Positions 1-13,103 of a stretch of 64,000 bases of DNA are shown piece after piece. A program made the position numbers and the translations under genes. The stretch is from Gadus chalcogrammus. Its lineage: Eukaryota; Chordata; Actinopteri; Gadiformes; Gadidae. Every line of letters starts with the position of its first letter. The stretch's first letter is position 1. The stretch is taken from NCBI RefSeq assembly GCF_026213295.1, contig NC_079423.1, positions 15,500,809-15,564,808 of the forward strand. The letters are read 5' to 3'. The notes under the pieces are model-generated. The model was not told where the DNA came from. It worked only from the letters and a program-made list of their open reading frames with translations, and ran no database searches.

Positions 1-40
<40 letters not shown>

Positions 41-170
41 ACACACACACACACACAACACACACACGCACACACATCCCCCCCCCCACCCACACACACA
101 CACACACAGACACACACACGCACTCTCTCTCTCACACACACACACACACACTCACTCACTCACACACACA

Positions 171-267
<97 letters not shown>
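1..267. repeat. Compound (CA)n microsatellite
   Basis: An almost unbroken CA tract, interrupted by a short C run near 78-88, CT steps near 121-135 and 'ctca' steps near 150-160. It is pure from about 181 to 267. It continues off the left edge, so its full length is unknown. Open frames here only translate the repeat. Confidence 0.98.
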
Positions 268-269
<2 letters not shown>

Positions 270-599
270 GCCGTGCACTGCGGGGGGGGGGCGTGTTAAC
301 TGGGGAGATATACGGCCGTGGGGTCGATCCAAAGATCCACCGGGGGCCCGGTGGGAGTCGAGGGGTCCTCCTCACTGGTGAGCGGAGCCCAGCCAGTCCT
401 CTGGTTGCCATTAAAGCCAGAGCCCAGCAGCTCACACACCTGTTGTACACATCTAGACGTACGGTGCGGGGTCCAGCCACGACATGTTGCAAAGCTGCTG
501 AGACCGCATGCTGTTTTACGCAGATGGAGAAACGTGATTCATTCCCTCCTCCTGCACCTCCTCAGACCCCCTCTCTTTATTTCTAAAAGTATTAGGAAC

Positions 600-3570
600 T
601 AAATTATGTTTTTTGGGGGTGGGAATGGCTGGTTTTGCTACAGCGCTTATTTTAATATACTATTCATACACTTACTTCAGACACTATTATTTCAGGTTAT
701 TTTGTTTCCAAAGGAATTCATCTTGGTGCAGGTGTATGTATACGTTAAGAGTTAAGTGTTAAACCATACAATTCCAAAAAAAATGCGAGTAAAAGGTCGA
801 AATTGAAATGCATACGTACAGTATATATTTCACTGATTGAAGAGCAGAAGAATAACAGTATTCAATTTTATTATATTTCTATATTGCTGCTGTCCGATTT
901 CTTCTTTTAATATATGATCCGTAGTAGACGTGAGGGTCGTCTCAAGATTTCCATTGGCCAGGTTGACCTTGAGGTATATTGCTCATTTGATAAATAAAAT
1001 ATTTTGATTTATCCGCTTGAAGCTGAATATTGTAGTGGAAAGACAGTAGCTGAGTTTAAGTTACCTGAATCTGTCACGGCTTGCTTATGGATTAATGTCA
1101 AGTAGGCTACATATTTTCTTAGAGGAAAGCATAATGCTTAATATTAACAATTCATAATTTGGGTCCACATTGCCTTTTATAAACACTGCATGCACAAAAT
1201 TATCATCATTACTACCACTCACAAATACTTGTCAGTGCTTAAGCGGATATATGATATAAAGTATCTTCAAATACCGTTTCTTTCTGTTATTAAGAAATGC
1301 GTTAGCGTTGGCTCAAATCGTGTAGCCAGAAGAGGGTCACGGGCCGGGCCCACAGTTTTAGAACCCCTTCAATAAAATATTCATCAATAATAATTGGATA
1401 CACATTGAACATTCTAATTAATGCAATTAAATGATAGCACAAACAACATTGTTAAAATTTGTTCTGGTTTTCCGCTTTGGTTTATGACTTTTTCTGCTCT
1501 TTACCGTTACAATACTGCCATCTAGTGGAATACAAATTGTATAAAATAAACTCCCGGCCGAGTTAGAGTGATCCAACCTCAAATTAATAACATGTTCTCT
1601 TTATATTACATTTCCATCATTTACCTTTACTTTTCATCCAAATTGTCTCGATTTTTACACAAACAATGTAATAATAATGTATAATTTGGACTTAGGTTTC
1701 TTTGTCTTTCTTTCTCTGCTGCAGAGTAGCTGCGATGCTGACATTGCAGCAGAAATAACAGGAGAAAATCAAGATATTTGTTTATCATCCTACTTATTTT
1801 GCTTTTATGATCCCGCATTTCTATTTGTTTTGCCTTTTGATTTACCGTTTGCCTTCCCACTCAGAGCGCTTATACCTTTTTGAATGTCATTATTTTATTT
1901 ATATTATTAAATTCCTTCCCTGTGGTGCGTTTGATTGTATTATAGCATTTATGTAGGGTATGTTACGCATATTTTATTATGGTTTATTTAATCTAATTGT
2001 GTGTTATTATAGCACTGTATTGCATTTGAATAGTCGCATCATTATGAACTGAATAAATAATACAACAACAATTTTTATTGCTACATTTTCAACAGAGGGG
2101 TCAACTTGCCTTAGCTATGCGTTCCTAACTATGTCTCCCTACTGCCCCTCAGTGGGCAGGCTCAGCTACTGCAACATATTCAAACCACCGAAATCGGACG
2201 CTAAATTACCGAATGGCTTGTTTCTTAAGCCACGTGAATAACAGATTAATCTAGTAAAATGTTGTTACATTGTAGTATTTCCTGTAAGTGGCCACCCCTA
2301 ACAGTAGACTCTGTGAAGCCTACTTAGTTTGACCCGGTTTGATCTTTAGACGGCCATCTACTAGTACCGTCTGTACATGCCGGTTGCTGTACCACGGCCG
2401 TCCAGGTGATGCTGGTGGTCGAAAAGGAGGACTAGGAAAACAGCCGACAAACAAAATACACGGTGAGGGGACGGTGCACCTGACTTCAGCTCTCCAAAGA
2501 AATGCGCCGGAAAAAAGTGTTTTATAGTCTAGGCCTATATCATAGGCCCATTTATATTTATTCTCTAAAAGTATTTAGATTAAATGCTGGCTTTGTGCGT
2601 TTAAAATTAACATACGAAGCCACTTGGCGGGAGGGTCCTCTCCGAGCCAAGGTGTGTTCTGCAGCCCAGCTTGGTATGGCGTGCAAGCTACCAAGGTCTA
2701 TCGTTTATTTAAGTTAAGTTAGAGCGTAAGTCTATATGAGTTCAATATAACGTGAGGTATGAGTTAGTTTGCTGCTTCGTTTAGTTGTAGCCTAGCCTAC
2801 TTGTTCCCCTGCGGCTCGCGCTACATCGGATTCCTCGCCATTTAGCTGTGTCACATGTGAAAGACAAAGACAAGTTCATCTTAAAGGGCATGTTTAGTTG
2901 TATTTCATTTTCTGGATAATGTGTATTTGACTAATGAATGATCCACTTATATGTTTCACAGGTTAATTACAAAGTATTTTTCAAAGTAAACCTGCAAACT
3001 TCTCAGGACTTGCTGTGAGTAAGACATTTGTTTTTCTGAAGTCAACTAAGCGAATTAATGTTAGAAATGCTAAGAGGAAACTTGACAATCTTACATTATA
3101 GTCTATGTAGGCTACAAAAGTAGGCTACTATATTAAAGTAGCCTTTCTAGCCTATAGTGCAGTGCAAATCGAGGCTACATTGAAACAGACACACGTTTGG
3201 TGCGGCATAGTCTATCCTGACCAAATTGACATCAAGCATTAGCATTTTATCATTGGATTTGGCCATGCTTCCATTAGAATGGTGTACCTCTCTTTCTAAT
3301 CGAGTATACGGAAAATCCTTCTCTTAGTGAGTATACGTGCATATATATGCACCACCAAACCAGTGAATATGAAAAGAAAGCAACATTGCCACGGTGTACC
3401 GTGGTTCCTTTTAACTCAAACTAATCGACTCTTTACTCTCGTTCACAGGCCAGCTGTGAAGAAGAAATTGCTGTTCTGGGAGCAACCCAATTAAACTACG
3501 AAGAAGAAACTGCAAACTGTAAGGCCCAATCTTCCATTTTTATGCAAAAACACTTTATGTTAATGTTATT
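600..3570. other. AT-rich unique DNA without a recognisable gene
   Basis: Non-repetitive AT-rich sequence. The open frames are short (about 60-77 codons), overlap on both strands and resemble no protein I know. A small cluster of 'taggctac' and 'gtagcct' words lies near 3105-3175. A CTCF-like word is listed separately. Confidence 0.6.
1515..1528 (-). promoter_or_regulatory. CTCF-like core motif
   Basis: Read on the - strand this is CCACTAGATGGCAG, which matches all positions of the common vertebrate CTCF core CCASYAGRKGGCRS. Occupancy cannot be judged from sequence. Confidence 0.45.
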
Positions 3571-3571
3571 T

Positions 3572-3578
3572 TGCGTGC

Positions 3579-3609
<31 letters not shown>
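3572..3609. repeat. (TG)n microsatellite ending in (GC)n
   Basis: Alternating TG steps followed by gcgcgcgcg. This is a short, Z-DNA-prone tract. Confidence 0.95.
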
Positions 3610-3964
3610 ATCATTTGTGTGAGTGAGGAAATGGGAAATTTGCAATGAATGAATGAACAAATTAATGGTACAAAAGATAAATAGCACCATACCACAAGCT
3701 CATCTCAAGGTAGGTCAGATGGATGGGTTTTAAAATGAGAAGATGATCAAAAGACTACAAGATCTTCAGCTCAAAGTGAGGTTCTGGTTATTGTTTTCGT
3801 TCTTACTGGAATAAAATTATTCCAATCTAGAGGTTTTGTGTTCTTTCTGCAGAGGAGAGTTGTTGCCAGTTTGGAGAATTATGCATTTAGTAAACCTCTA
3901 ATGCTACAGTATATGCATAGAGTACCATGTGCAATCATTGTCTTCTGATGCTGGGGTGTTTTGG

Positions 3965-4342
3965 TAGTCTGGCTAACGCCAGACCTCATCTCAATCTACA
4001 TTGAGATGAGGTCTGGGAACCACACATACATTTTCTTGTATTTGAGGCGTGGTTTACGATTGCCGTTTATTGGGCACTACGAATGTCTTTCATATGAGTC
4101 TGTACGTAGCTCATAGCCAATCGTATCAATTATACCAGATGACGTATGTAGAGTGACAGAAATTCGATGAGGAAGAAGGGTGTGTCGAATAGACGTCGTC
4201 ATCATCTTGCCCCCCCCCCCCCCCCCCCCGTTTCTGTTATTGGTTCCCTATCTCAGGCCAAATTCGGATCCATGGAATCCAGGCTGCCTAGCAGTGCGAA
4301 ATGATATTGCGTGCAAAGGCAGCCTGGGTATACCCAGGCTAG
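3965..4342. mobile_element. Non-autonomous foldback-type DNA element, hAT-like
   Basis: The ends read TAGTCTGG and CCAGGCTA. They are flanked by gtgttttgg (3956-3964) and gcgttttgg (4342-4350), an 8/9 match that looks like a target duplication; the last base of the element and first of the duplication overlap. Inside are three inverted structures: a perfect 17-bp stem with a 4-base loop (3979-3995/4000-4016), an 11-bp inverted repeat (4279-4289/4317-4327), and a perfect 20-bp palindrome at 4321-4340. There is no transposase frame. A C run near 4210-4229 interrupts the body. The hAT assignment rests only on the duplication length. Confidence 0.65.
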
Positions 4343-5346
4343 CGTTTTGGCGGGCCTACAGCTGACTTCCTAAAACATACAAACACTATGTGAGCTGGCA
4401 AGTAGATGACTTTTGCACATCCGTAACTTATTTTACGTAACACAATCATGACACGAGCTTTGAAGCTTTGCGGAAAATAGCTTGAACGTGCTAAGGGTAA
4501 AGGAAAAAACAAGAAAGCATTAAGTGCTCTTCGTTCCAGACAACCATGCCTACACACTAATGTTGGGAGTCTTTTTGCCTTGCCAACATGTCTGTATGTG
4601 AGCTAACATCACAACATCACCATTCTCTTTACTCTTACCTGCCTGGAAGGAGGGATCCCACAGTTCTGTCCCATATGAAGGGTTATTTCTTCTCCGGCTG
4701 CAGGGGTTTTTCCATGGCTTTAGGAGGTTTCAGAGCTGGGGTTCAGTGTGAGGGGTCAGGCATTGGCTTGCCTCACCTCCAACCTGTTCAATTGCTTTTA
4801 TAATGGACTTTAGACACAATTGCTTTTCCGAAGATGTCTTGGTGTGCAAATACCTTTTTAAATGTATATGCTAACAATTGTATTCTATCAATTGTATTTC
4901 ATAAATTCCTAGAACATACCAGGTTGTGTGGCTTACTCTGTATGTTTCAGGGGTTAGTTGAATGCCAATGCAAATGATAAAACCATAATGCAATGCTTTT
5001 AATTGTCTACATTACACAGAACATGCATATTTCTCTATTATACAATGTTCCCCTCCTCATTGTTCCTATACTATACAAGATGACAGCTGCATCACATTTC
5101 TTTTACAATCTGTATTGTTACTACAATTAATTTAGACCGGCACATGTTGTCTGCTTTGTATTTGAACAGACTAACACCACTGAAATACACCTTTTAATAA
5201 GAATTGCTATGTGATAGTGGTGTAATGTTTCATGCATATTGTTGGTGGTGCTGCAGAATGGGAGGGCTGTAGTTCACCATAACTCAGCTCGTGTCAAACT
5301 GAAGGAGAGGGAAGGTGAAGTGGCCTGTAGTTTATCATTTGTCTAC

Positions 5347-5434
5347 AACACACGCACGCATACACACACAGACGCACGCACGCACGCACGCACGCACGGA
5401 CGCACGGACGGACGCACGCACGCACGCACGCACA
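5347..5434. repeat. (ACGC)n/(CA)n microsatellite
   Basis: Runs of acgc with several acgg variants (near 5397-5412), flanked by CA steps. The many intact CpGs suggest recent expansion or weak methylation decay. Confidence 0.95.
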
Positions 5435-5765
5435 CTGGAACCATCCTCTGGACTGTCTGTGTGCATGTGCATGTGTGCTTGAGACTGATTTGGCCTATAC
5501 ATGTTGGCATCTGAGTGGGTGTGTTTGTGTGCATAGTTGGGTGAGGCTGTGTGTATATTCACCTATCAACCTTAATGAGTTGAGTTAGTTTAAATTGAAT
5601 GAGTAGTGGACTTGCAGCTGAATTGTCATAGCTAAAGGTAAATAATTGTTGCATAACAATACAATATTCCCTCTCTTGTCGAAATAAATGGTTTAATTGA
5701 ATGACATGAGTCATGACATTATAATAAATGTGTTCCACCGACTAACATGCTGCTATCATTTAACA

Positions 5766-5779
5766 ACACTAGAGGGCAG
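5766..5779 (+). promoter_or_regulatory. CTCF-like core motif
   Basis: ACACTAGAGGGCAG matches 13 of 14 positions of the CTCF core CCASYAGRKGGCRS. It is on the opposite strand to the site at 1515, so the two point away from each other. Confidence 0.35.
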
Positions 5780-7337
5780 TATATTCCACTCTATCATCCT
5801 GTGGGTCAAGGGAAACGCCCTTACCATGAAGGCTAAATGGGTTGGCGTGCCTGAGCGATGCAGAATGTAGCTGCATGGATTCATTCTTTGATGAGCTACA
5901 TTAACAAGGCTTGTATCTATTATAATATTATAATAGAGTCTGATGTTTTGGTGCAATTACCAAAGATGTCACAGACCTTTTGTTTCTATTATAGACCGTT
6001 TACTAATGCATTGCATTCTTTTCGACCCCTTTCATAACCTACATTACAATTTTTCTTATTTTACTGCTAGCAATTTGTTTTTTTTGTTAGTTTAAAAAAA
6101 GCAGTTCCATGCAACCAATAGGCTGTTTTGAAGAGTCATCTCACTGTTCCATTCCATGGTAAATGCTCCTACTTGAAACTACTGTCGATAGGCCTTTTAT
6201 TGTCCATTATTATAGCCTATTTGACTCACATTCTTTGGAAAATGTACGGTGGATTCCTCTAGCCATACAAATCATTATTCAAAACTTGGTCAGTCGTAAT
6301 TTGTGAAAGCTAGTAAGTCATTGTCGCAGGAAGATGGTACAAATCTAGCCCATTTTCATCAATGCACTGTGAGGCAGCTTAAATGGACATCTATATGCCT
6401 ACTGTAGAAACAAGACAAAGATCCTATAAATCATAATTAGATGAGTGCCTGGAATTATTATTCAAATCCCTTGTGTAGCGTCAGTTGACCTGATTTAAAA
6501 GAGAAGACCTAATCCTAACTGAATACATGACGGTTTTAATGAGCTTTGTGTTGAAATACCGTTTCACCACAGGGAGGCGCTGTTGGGTTCCGAAGCGTTC
6601 ACATTTTTCAGGCCATCAGCGGCACATGCCCTCAAATCATTACCTCATTAAAGCCCTCATCGAGTGAGACACAAAAGAAAATAGGAACACACTTAATCAT
6701 ACACATGAAAATTTAACAAAAAATAATAATAACATCAAGAAGACATCAGAATGAATTTGGTCCTAACAACGCCATTTTACCAAACAATGTCAAACGTTCT
6801 CTTTGTATTCGTCATGGGCTGCGGGCCTGTTAGTCGTGCTGTCAGCCATCGTTAGGTGTGTTTTGCACTGCAGGCTTTTAAGGGGAAAGAATACAACGCG
6901 TCCCGACCCCAAAATAAGCCTTCTCTGTTTCTTTGGCTTTGAAACAGGATCTTAAAAACAAGAGGCCTCTACTCTCTAATTACGGGATGCCACAGATCTA
7001 CGTGCACATGCATTAACACGAGGCGATAACGTAGACGCGGGTGGCACGCACTCCCATACACATACATGCACACACGTGCACGCGCCCAAAAGCGCGCACG
7101 GACACACATAAAAAGCCAGGGGAGATCAAAGCGAGGAACGCCGTACAAGGAACTGAGGGTTGGGAAAAAGGAAAGACAAAGAGAGAACAAACCTAGACAT
7201 CATTTGGTGAGCGGAAATTGTTTTCAGAATTCCTATAAAATAATTTATATTTCATTTTTTCAAGGATGGAGATTCACGCAAATGTCCATGTTTGTGCACG
7301 GAATCACATTTTTGCCCTGTATTGATATCAGTGGCAC

Positions 7338-7340
<3 letters not shown>

Positions 7341-7376
<36 letters not shown>

Positions 7377-7535
7377 CCCATGTGTCTGTGTGTGTCTGTG
7401 TGTATCTCTGTGTGTGTGTGTGTGTCTTTGTGTGTCTCTGTGTGTGTGTGTGTGTGTGTGCGCGCGCCCATGTGTTTGTGTGAGTGCGCGCCCATGTGTC
7501 TGTTTGTGTGAGTGTCTGTGTGTGTCTGTCTGTTT

Positions 7536-7567
<32 letters not shown>

Positions 7568-7582
7568 CTGTGTGTGTGTGAA
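7341..7582. repeat. Degenerate (TG)n microsatellite
   Basis: TG tract broken by tctg, tttg and three 'cgcgcgccca'-like insertions (near 7371, 7461 and 7487). The recurring insertion gives a loose higher-order repeat. Confidence 0.95.
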
Positions 7583-7743
7583 TGAGCTGGCTGTCATTTT
7601 GTATCTATATGCGCTTTCTTCCGGCGTGTTCCTGGCGATCCGCGCCGCAGCCCTAGCCCGTCTTTCTCATGCTAATGTTCCTCAGTTTCCCTTCACAATA
7701 AGAGCGTACATATCTGACACAAAAAGACGTCCAGCTCCCGCCC

Positions 7744-7745
<2 letters not shown>

Positions 7746-7785
<40 letters not shown>

Positions 7786-8066
7786 CCATAAATACTGAGC
7801 CTTTGAGAGACACATATTAGCAATGTCAAACTCATCCTCACTGGCTTGTTCAAATACAACAAGACTCTTTATCAGATCCACACACACACTCATACACTCA
7901 CATACACAGACAGACAGACACACACACACACACACACACTTGTGTCCTTCTCCACAGCTGCTCTTCCCCCTCTGGATTTAAACAAGTGGATCTTATCGCT
8001 GGTGTCTGTGTTCACACACACACGCACACGCACATGCACATCCACACAAACACACAGTTCACACAC
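7746..8066. repeat. Group of (CA)n microsatellites
   Basis: CA arrays at about 7746-7782, 7881-7940 (with 'cagacagacaga') and 8011-8062, separated by short unique DNA. They run opposite to the TG array at 7.34 kb, so a transcript through both could pair. Confidence 0.93.
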
Positions 8067-8142
8067 AAATGTATTGAATAAAAAATGCTAACATGTTTTT
8101 TTTTTTCCTGTCGATCCATATCCGACCCAATGATCATAAATT

Positions 8143-8460
8143 ATGTTCTCTCTCTCTCTCTCTCTGCCTCTCTGCCTCTCTGCCTCTGCCTCTCCCTCTC
8201 CTGAAATATCCGTCTATCTGCTGGCAGCTCCTTGTGCTCCCCCCAATTAACTCTGGTTCTCACAGCGTGCGAACAAAGACACAATTACAAGATGAACGTC
8301 TTTTTGTCGCCACTGTTCTCTCTCACAGTCGACCACCTCAATCTCTCTCCCCCATCTCTCTCCCTCCCGGTCTCCCATCTATCCCTCCCCCCTCTCTCTA
8401 CCGTCCCCCTCTCTCACGCTGCACTGTCTCTCACTATCTCCTGTTCGCTCCTCTTTTTGT
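8143..8460. repeat. CT-rich low-complexity tract
   Basis: Polypyrimidine DNA with repeated tctctctgcc and ccctctct words. The frames here are Ser/Leu/Pro-rich translations of the tract. Confidence 0.8.
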
Positions 8461-8499
8461 CCGAACGTCATTCATGTGCACGTCTCTACGAAGTTTACA

Positions 8500-8780
8500 G
8501 GTGTTGAATCGGAAAAGTGTTATCTTTGCAATTAGCGAAAGGTGTGCAGAGAGCCACTGCCGCCGCCGCCGCCGCTGTTGTTGGCAGACGGCTCACCTCA
8601 ATGAGGAGCATTGTCGGGGTGATGCATTCGTCTTTTGCTAAACTATGCAAATGCGTGACTAATCACGTATGTCTTATACAACATATCGGCACCGCACGCA
8701 CAATCACAATCACACAAACGCACAACTTTGACATCGGTGCGTAAATTCAATCGGCGTCAAGAAGAAAAACACGCTTATTT
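8500..8780. promoter_or_regulatory. Candidate regulatory block with octamer
   Basis: Low-repeat block containing a gcaattagcg homeodomain-type site near 8529, a (CCG)n stretch near 8560-8575, and a perfect POU octamer ATGCAAAT at 8645-8652. An enhancer-like role is inferred from motif content only. Confidence 0.25.
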
Positions 8781-9095
8781 ATAGTGTTGTTGGGGCATGT
8801 GTGATCAGTTTACGTAGATATTGTGACGGCCCAGGGCATGCGTTCAATAAACGATCCGCGATTTATCCGGTTGATGTATGAACAGGAGGTTGGGGTTAGC
8901 GGGGAAGACATAGCGGCCGCCAGTGTGTGCTGTAGCGGGGTGCGGGGGGGGGGGGGGTGGGGGGACTGGTGCGCGGCGATGGCCTATTATCTGCACTGAA
9001 TGCCGGCTCCCGACAAGAGTAGAGATGGAGCGACGGCACAATCAACCCAGCTGTAGCCCATTGTAGCTTAATAGGAGCTGTGGAGAAGACGGCAT

Positions 9096-9188
9096 GCATC
9101 ACACAAACACACACACACACAGACACAGACACACATACACATACGTGAACACACGCATGCATGAACACACACACAAACCCACACGTGA

Positions 9189-9223
<35 letters not shown>

Positions 9224-9539
9224 AACGAACACACACACATAAACGAACACACACACACATGCATGAACACACACACAAACGCACACATGAATGCACACAC
9301 ATAAACGAACACACACGCATATACGAACACACACACGTATACATGAACACACACACATGAACACACATACATGAACACACATACATGAACACACAAGCAC
9401 ACACACAGACGGAGGCGCACATACCCACGCATACATGCACACACATACATGAACAGACACACAAATGCATGAATGCACACATACAAGAACACTCGTACAC
9501 ACACATGCATTAACACACACACACACACACACATATATG

Positions 9540-9589
<50 letters not shown>

Positions 9590-9595
9590 AACTAC
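9096..9595. repeat. Long degenerate CA satellite-like array
   Basis: About 500 bp of CA steps punctuated by 'cataaacgaa', 'catgcatgaa' and 'cataca(t)gaa' words at irregular spacing. This is a minisatellite-like layer on a CA background. It is open in several frames on both strands only because stop codons are rare in the repeat. Confidence 0.95.
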
Positions 9596-10068
9596 ATGAA
9601 CACACCTAAAGAAATTGTTTTGTATACGTAATCAACGGTAAACAATGACACTGGGAGACATGCAGTCCTTTCTAAACATGCATGGATCAGATGCACACAC
9701 ACACACACACACACACGCACACTTAGCCCTCATCTGCATCATGGCATGGAGCGTGTAATTCTCCATGTAGGGGCCGTTTAAGGGCCTTTGTTGCCCGCTT
9801 TAAAAGCTCCTTACGAGGGCAGCTGCACTGTACCACCACATGCTGCTAATTCAGCCTCTCTTTGTTGTTGCGGTTGTGTTGTTTTGTATCGGAGGGGCGC
9901 CAAGCAGAGTCTCTCTGAAACACCCCCTGCCCTGAGGACATTAACGAACAAACAAAGGAAGAATATTGTATGTTTGCACAAAAAGAGGCAAGTTCATATA
10001 ATTCACATACTGGTACGCCCACAATAAAAAGGTAATGCTTGTAGTAATGTTTGTGTGATTGTTTGGTG

Positions 10069-10070
<2 letters not shown>

Positions 10071-10112
<42 letters not shown>
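10071..10112. repeat. (TG)n microsatellite
   Basis: Uninterrupted TG repeat, followed by a G-rich segment. Confidence 0.97.
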
Positions 10113-10114
<2 letters not shown>

Positions 10115-10499
10115 GATGGGGTTTGGGGAGGGGGTGTGAATGAGGGTATGTGAGTGACATCAACACATACTAGGATGTCACTGCGCATAACCTTCGCTTG
10201 TTATCTAAGAGTGTGTTGTGCTTTCAGTTGAATTTTACATCATATCGTTTCTATGTTAGGTTCATTGTTTTATATTTAGTAAGCCTTTGCCCATGATGAT
10301 TAGAATATGTGTGTATTAGAAGCTTGCTTTTCAATCATATAGAAACTAAGTGTTCAAAAGTGTGTGGAACTGTGGATAGTGTCAACTGTATCTGAATTAT
10401 AATATTATAATGTATGTATAAATCCTGCGAAGCGTTCTAACCTAGTTCACACTCGCATTATGCTTTGTGTTTCAATTGAGGGGTCAACTCATTGTACAT

Positions 10500-10700
10500 A
10501 ACAAATATCTTTCTGCAGAGCAAGTTAATTGGATTTATGGCCTATTCCAAGGCTATTGGCTGGCCCTGAATAATTTGTTGCCATGCCAACTGCGCTGGTG
10601 ACTCGGGAGCTAATTAGCAGCTTCTCTGGTTCTCAGCTGTTTTTCATTAATATGCATAATCCTGTTCAGGAAGAACTTTGTGCATAGTTTAAAACTGTAA
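10500..10700. promoter_or_regulatory. Candidate enhancer-like unique block
   Basis: Repeat-free block with homeodomain core TAATTAG (10611-10617) and a POU-like ATTAATATGCATAAT (10646-10660). Base composition differs from the simple repeats nearby. That it is a conserved noncoding element is a guess from motif density. Confidence 0.3.
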
Positions 10701-11600
10701 CACCATAGGGAAATGTTCTTTGTGGTGATTATGTACATCACAGACGCTGTAGTCTCTAGTAACTTGTACCAACATGTCTGCGATATATAAAATCAGATTA
10801 GATCATTCCTTTTTGGGACTTAACTGCTTGGATCTGATGATCAGGGAACGACCAATCAACGGAGACGTTCTGTTAATTGACATACACAGGGGTCGAAGCA
10901 TCTGCAGAATTGAACAACAGTTGCATAATGCGTATTATGAAAGGTACCCTGGTTCTCAAGTGAAGCAGAACAATGTTATTGATGCATCATTAAGAACCTT
11001 AAACGATGCCTTCTGAAAGTAAGAAAATAGGCTACAGAAACAAGCTGTAAAACCCCAGGCATAAATACCTGGCTGACGTTTTTATGAACGGCTTGACTCA
11101 CTCAAGTTACTAATAACAAGAAACGCTGATGTGACATTCTCAAGGTAAAACCTAATTATAAGGAGTATGTACCATGATATTATTCCACATAAAATGATCA
11201 AAGTTCCCCACTTGTTAAGCTGCGTTGCGTTCACATGAAAAACACATTTGCATGAAGAAGAGACGTGTAAAAAATAATCCTTATTAACAGCTTGTAAAGC
11301 CGCTATTCATGCCCAGGTCTTCTGCACAGCGGTTCTCTGCTAATCACGAATCTCTGAGACACGCCACATTCCTTTCACCCCCTCTGTGTAGTTTGCACCT
11401 GCACTTCCTACATCTATATTTCCTCTTTGTAAAAGCACCAATGATGTTTGGATGTTGGAAGCTGACAAGCACGGCAGGGATAAATATGGCTAGGTTGGTT
11501 TAGTTTGGCCCTCACACACACCTTTGGGCATATTCCTGGCACGTCGACGGTACAATATGCAGAGAGTGGGGTTTAAGGTGAAGGCGGCAGTCTTCGCAGA
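10700..11600. other. Unique DNA without a recognisable gene
   Basis: An 80-codon + frame (10774-11016) resembles no family I know and lacks a convincing start context or splice sites. The segment also carries a reverse-strand octamer at 11246-11253. Confidence 0.5.
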
Positions 11601-11859
11601 GAGAAGAATAAGGAGCAAGGAGAGCGAGAGAGCGAGAGAGAGAGAGAGAACAAGCCCTCTCAGTTGAAATAATTCAGTGAAGTGTAGAATTTAGCAGGCT
11701 CCTATTTTTAACTGGGGAGAAACCACGGGGCCTGTACTTACAGGGAAGGTCAGGCCAGGCGAAATGGAGAGGTGCCATGTTTGGAGAACGGCAGATGTGG
11801 GGCTGATCTCTCTCTTTCGCTGTCCTCCTCGCTGTCTCTCACCCTTTCTCTTGTGTCCT

Positions 11860-11932
11860 CCCTGTCTCACACCCTCTCTCTCTCTCTCTCTCTCCCTCTC
11901 TCTCTCACTCTCTCTCTCCCCCTGCTTTCGTT
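11860..11932. repeat. (CT)n microsatellite
   Basis: Pyrimidine repeat in a longer CT-rich segment (11800-12080). A short (GA)n tract lies upstream at 11620-11650. Confidence 0.9.
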
Positions 11933-12194
11933 GCTCACTTATGTTTGTCTTGAGTGTCTCCGGCGATACCGCGATACAGCGTCTATATTTACATTCCCTC
12001 ACATTCCCCTCTATGGCTCCTTCTTTCTTTTGTCCTTTGGTTCTTTCTTTCCTTCCTTTTCTTACTTTCTCCTATTTTTTTCTCTTCAGTTATTTATTTC
12101 TATGTGTCACATTTTCAAGTTCAGGGAAAACGAAAAAAAAGCTGTCAAGCTAGAATCACACATTTTAATGCTTCACTTGTTGTAAATGTGTAAA

Positions 12195-12460
12195 AAGCTC
12201 ATGGTCCGCACTCCTAGTGATTATGTTCAATATTGCTGTTGTGTTTGCTGCCTTTGACCAGGCAGAGCTTTTACAAAATAGATCCTCTTTCACTAAAGCA
12301 GAGTCAGGGGATAAATGGACGTCCAAAGGGAAGGTGCAGTTTGCGCACGGCCATTTTGTGTCAATATTGCCACAGCGGTCGCTACTGTATGCCAATATCA
12401 GGCGCGAGCTGAAGTAAGCAAATGTTACCGTGTCAAACTCATTCAACTTATTTCGTCAAG
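12195..12460. promoter_or_regulatory. Candidate conserved noncoding block
   Basis: Repeat-free segment with balanced composition and several intact CpGs, between AT-rich DNA and CT repeats. It is open on both strands (66 and 93 codons), but neither peptide is recognisable. Low confidence. Confidence 0.2.
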
Positions 12461-13003
12461 GCCTTGAGATGAAAAATGCTGTGTCAATGTCATAAATAAT
12501 ATAAAAACATTTGTACAGTCCTCCTCAGTCCCAAGTACACACACATCCGAACAAATTATCATAATCATATTTAATGAATACAATTTGTGAAAAGTAATTA
12601 TACTGATTTATTCATGTATATATATATTTTTTTTTACTGAACCGCTATTTTCCACAAGCAACATCTCAAGCAAATATTATTACTATGAATATGATGATCA
12701 TAATTATAATAATGCTTCATATTTGTATTGTAATTATTAGCAATAAGGCCAGTCAGGGTTGTAGTAGTGATGCTAGTAGTATTAGAATTAGCTCTGCTTC
12801 GCGTTAGAACTACTGTGAGCGAGAGATAGTGGTTGGCTATCATGAGCTAGTTCTCGCCATCCTCTGCCAGCCTCCATTGCTGCTGCATCCAACCAGATCT
12901 CTTGATAGAGGCCTGTCTAAGAGTGAGCATGTCAACACCAAAGCACAGGAAACTAGACTGGACGGTTACTTCTACCCCTCAGGCTCCTCACCAGCCCCAC
13001 ACA

Positions 13004-13071
13004 CACGCACACGCGCACCCTCTCTCTCTCACACGCGCACACACACACACACACACCCTCTCTCTCTCACA

Positions 13072-13103
<32 letters not shown>

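Larger units (their letters stand above)
4360..6960. other. Mostly unique AT-rich DNA
   Basis: No gene, RNA gene or clear mobile element seen, apart from the ACGC array at 5.35 kb and a CTCF-like word at 5.77 kb. The open frames are short and unconvincing. Confidence 0.55.

Noticed and set aside
1..267. Telomere or satellite end
   Set aside because: The tract is a CA microsatellite without TTAGGG units.
5360..5434. CRISPR-like array
   Set aside because: Simple ACGC repeats without spacers. CRISPR arrays are not expected in an animal genome.
8896..9588. 230-codon - strand frame rich in Val and Cys
   Set aside because: Translation of a degenerate TG/CA array. Parallel frames of similar length exist in other phases and on the other strand, so there is no protein signal.
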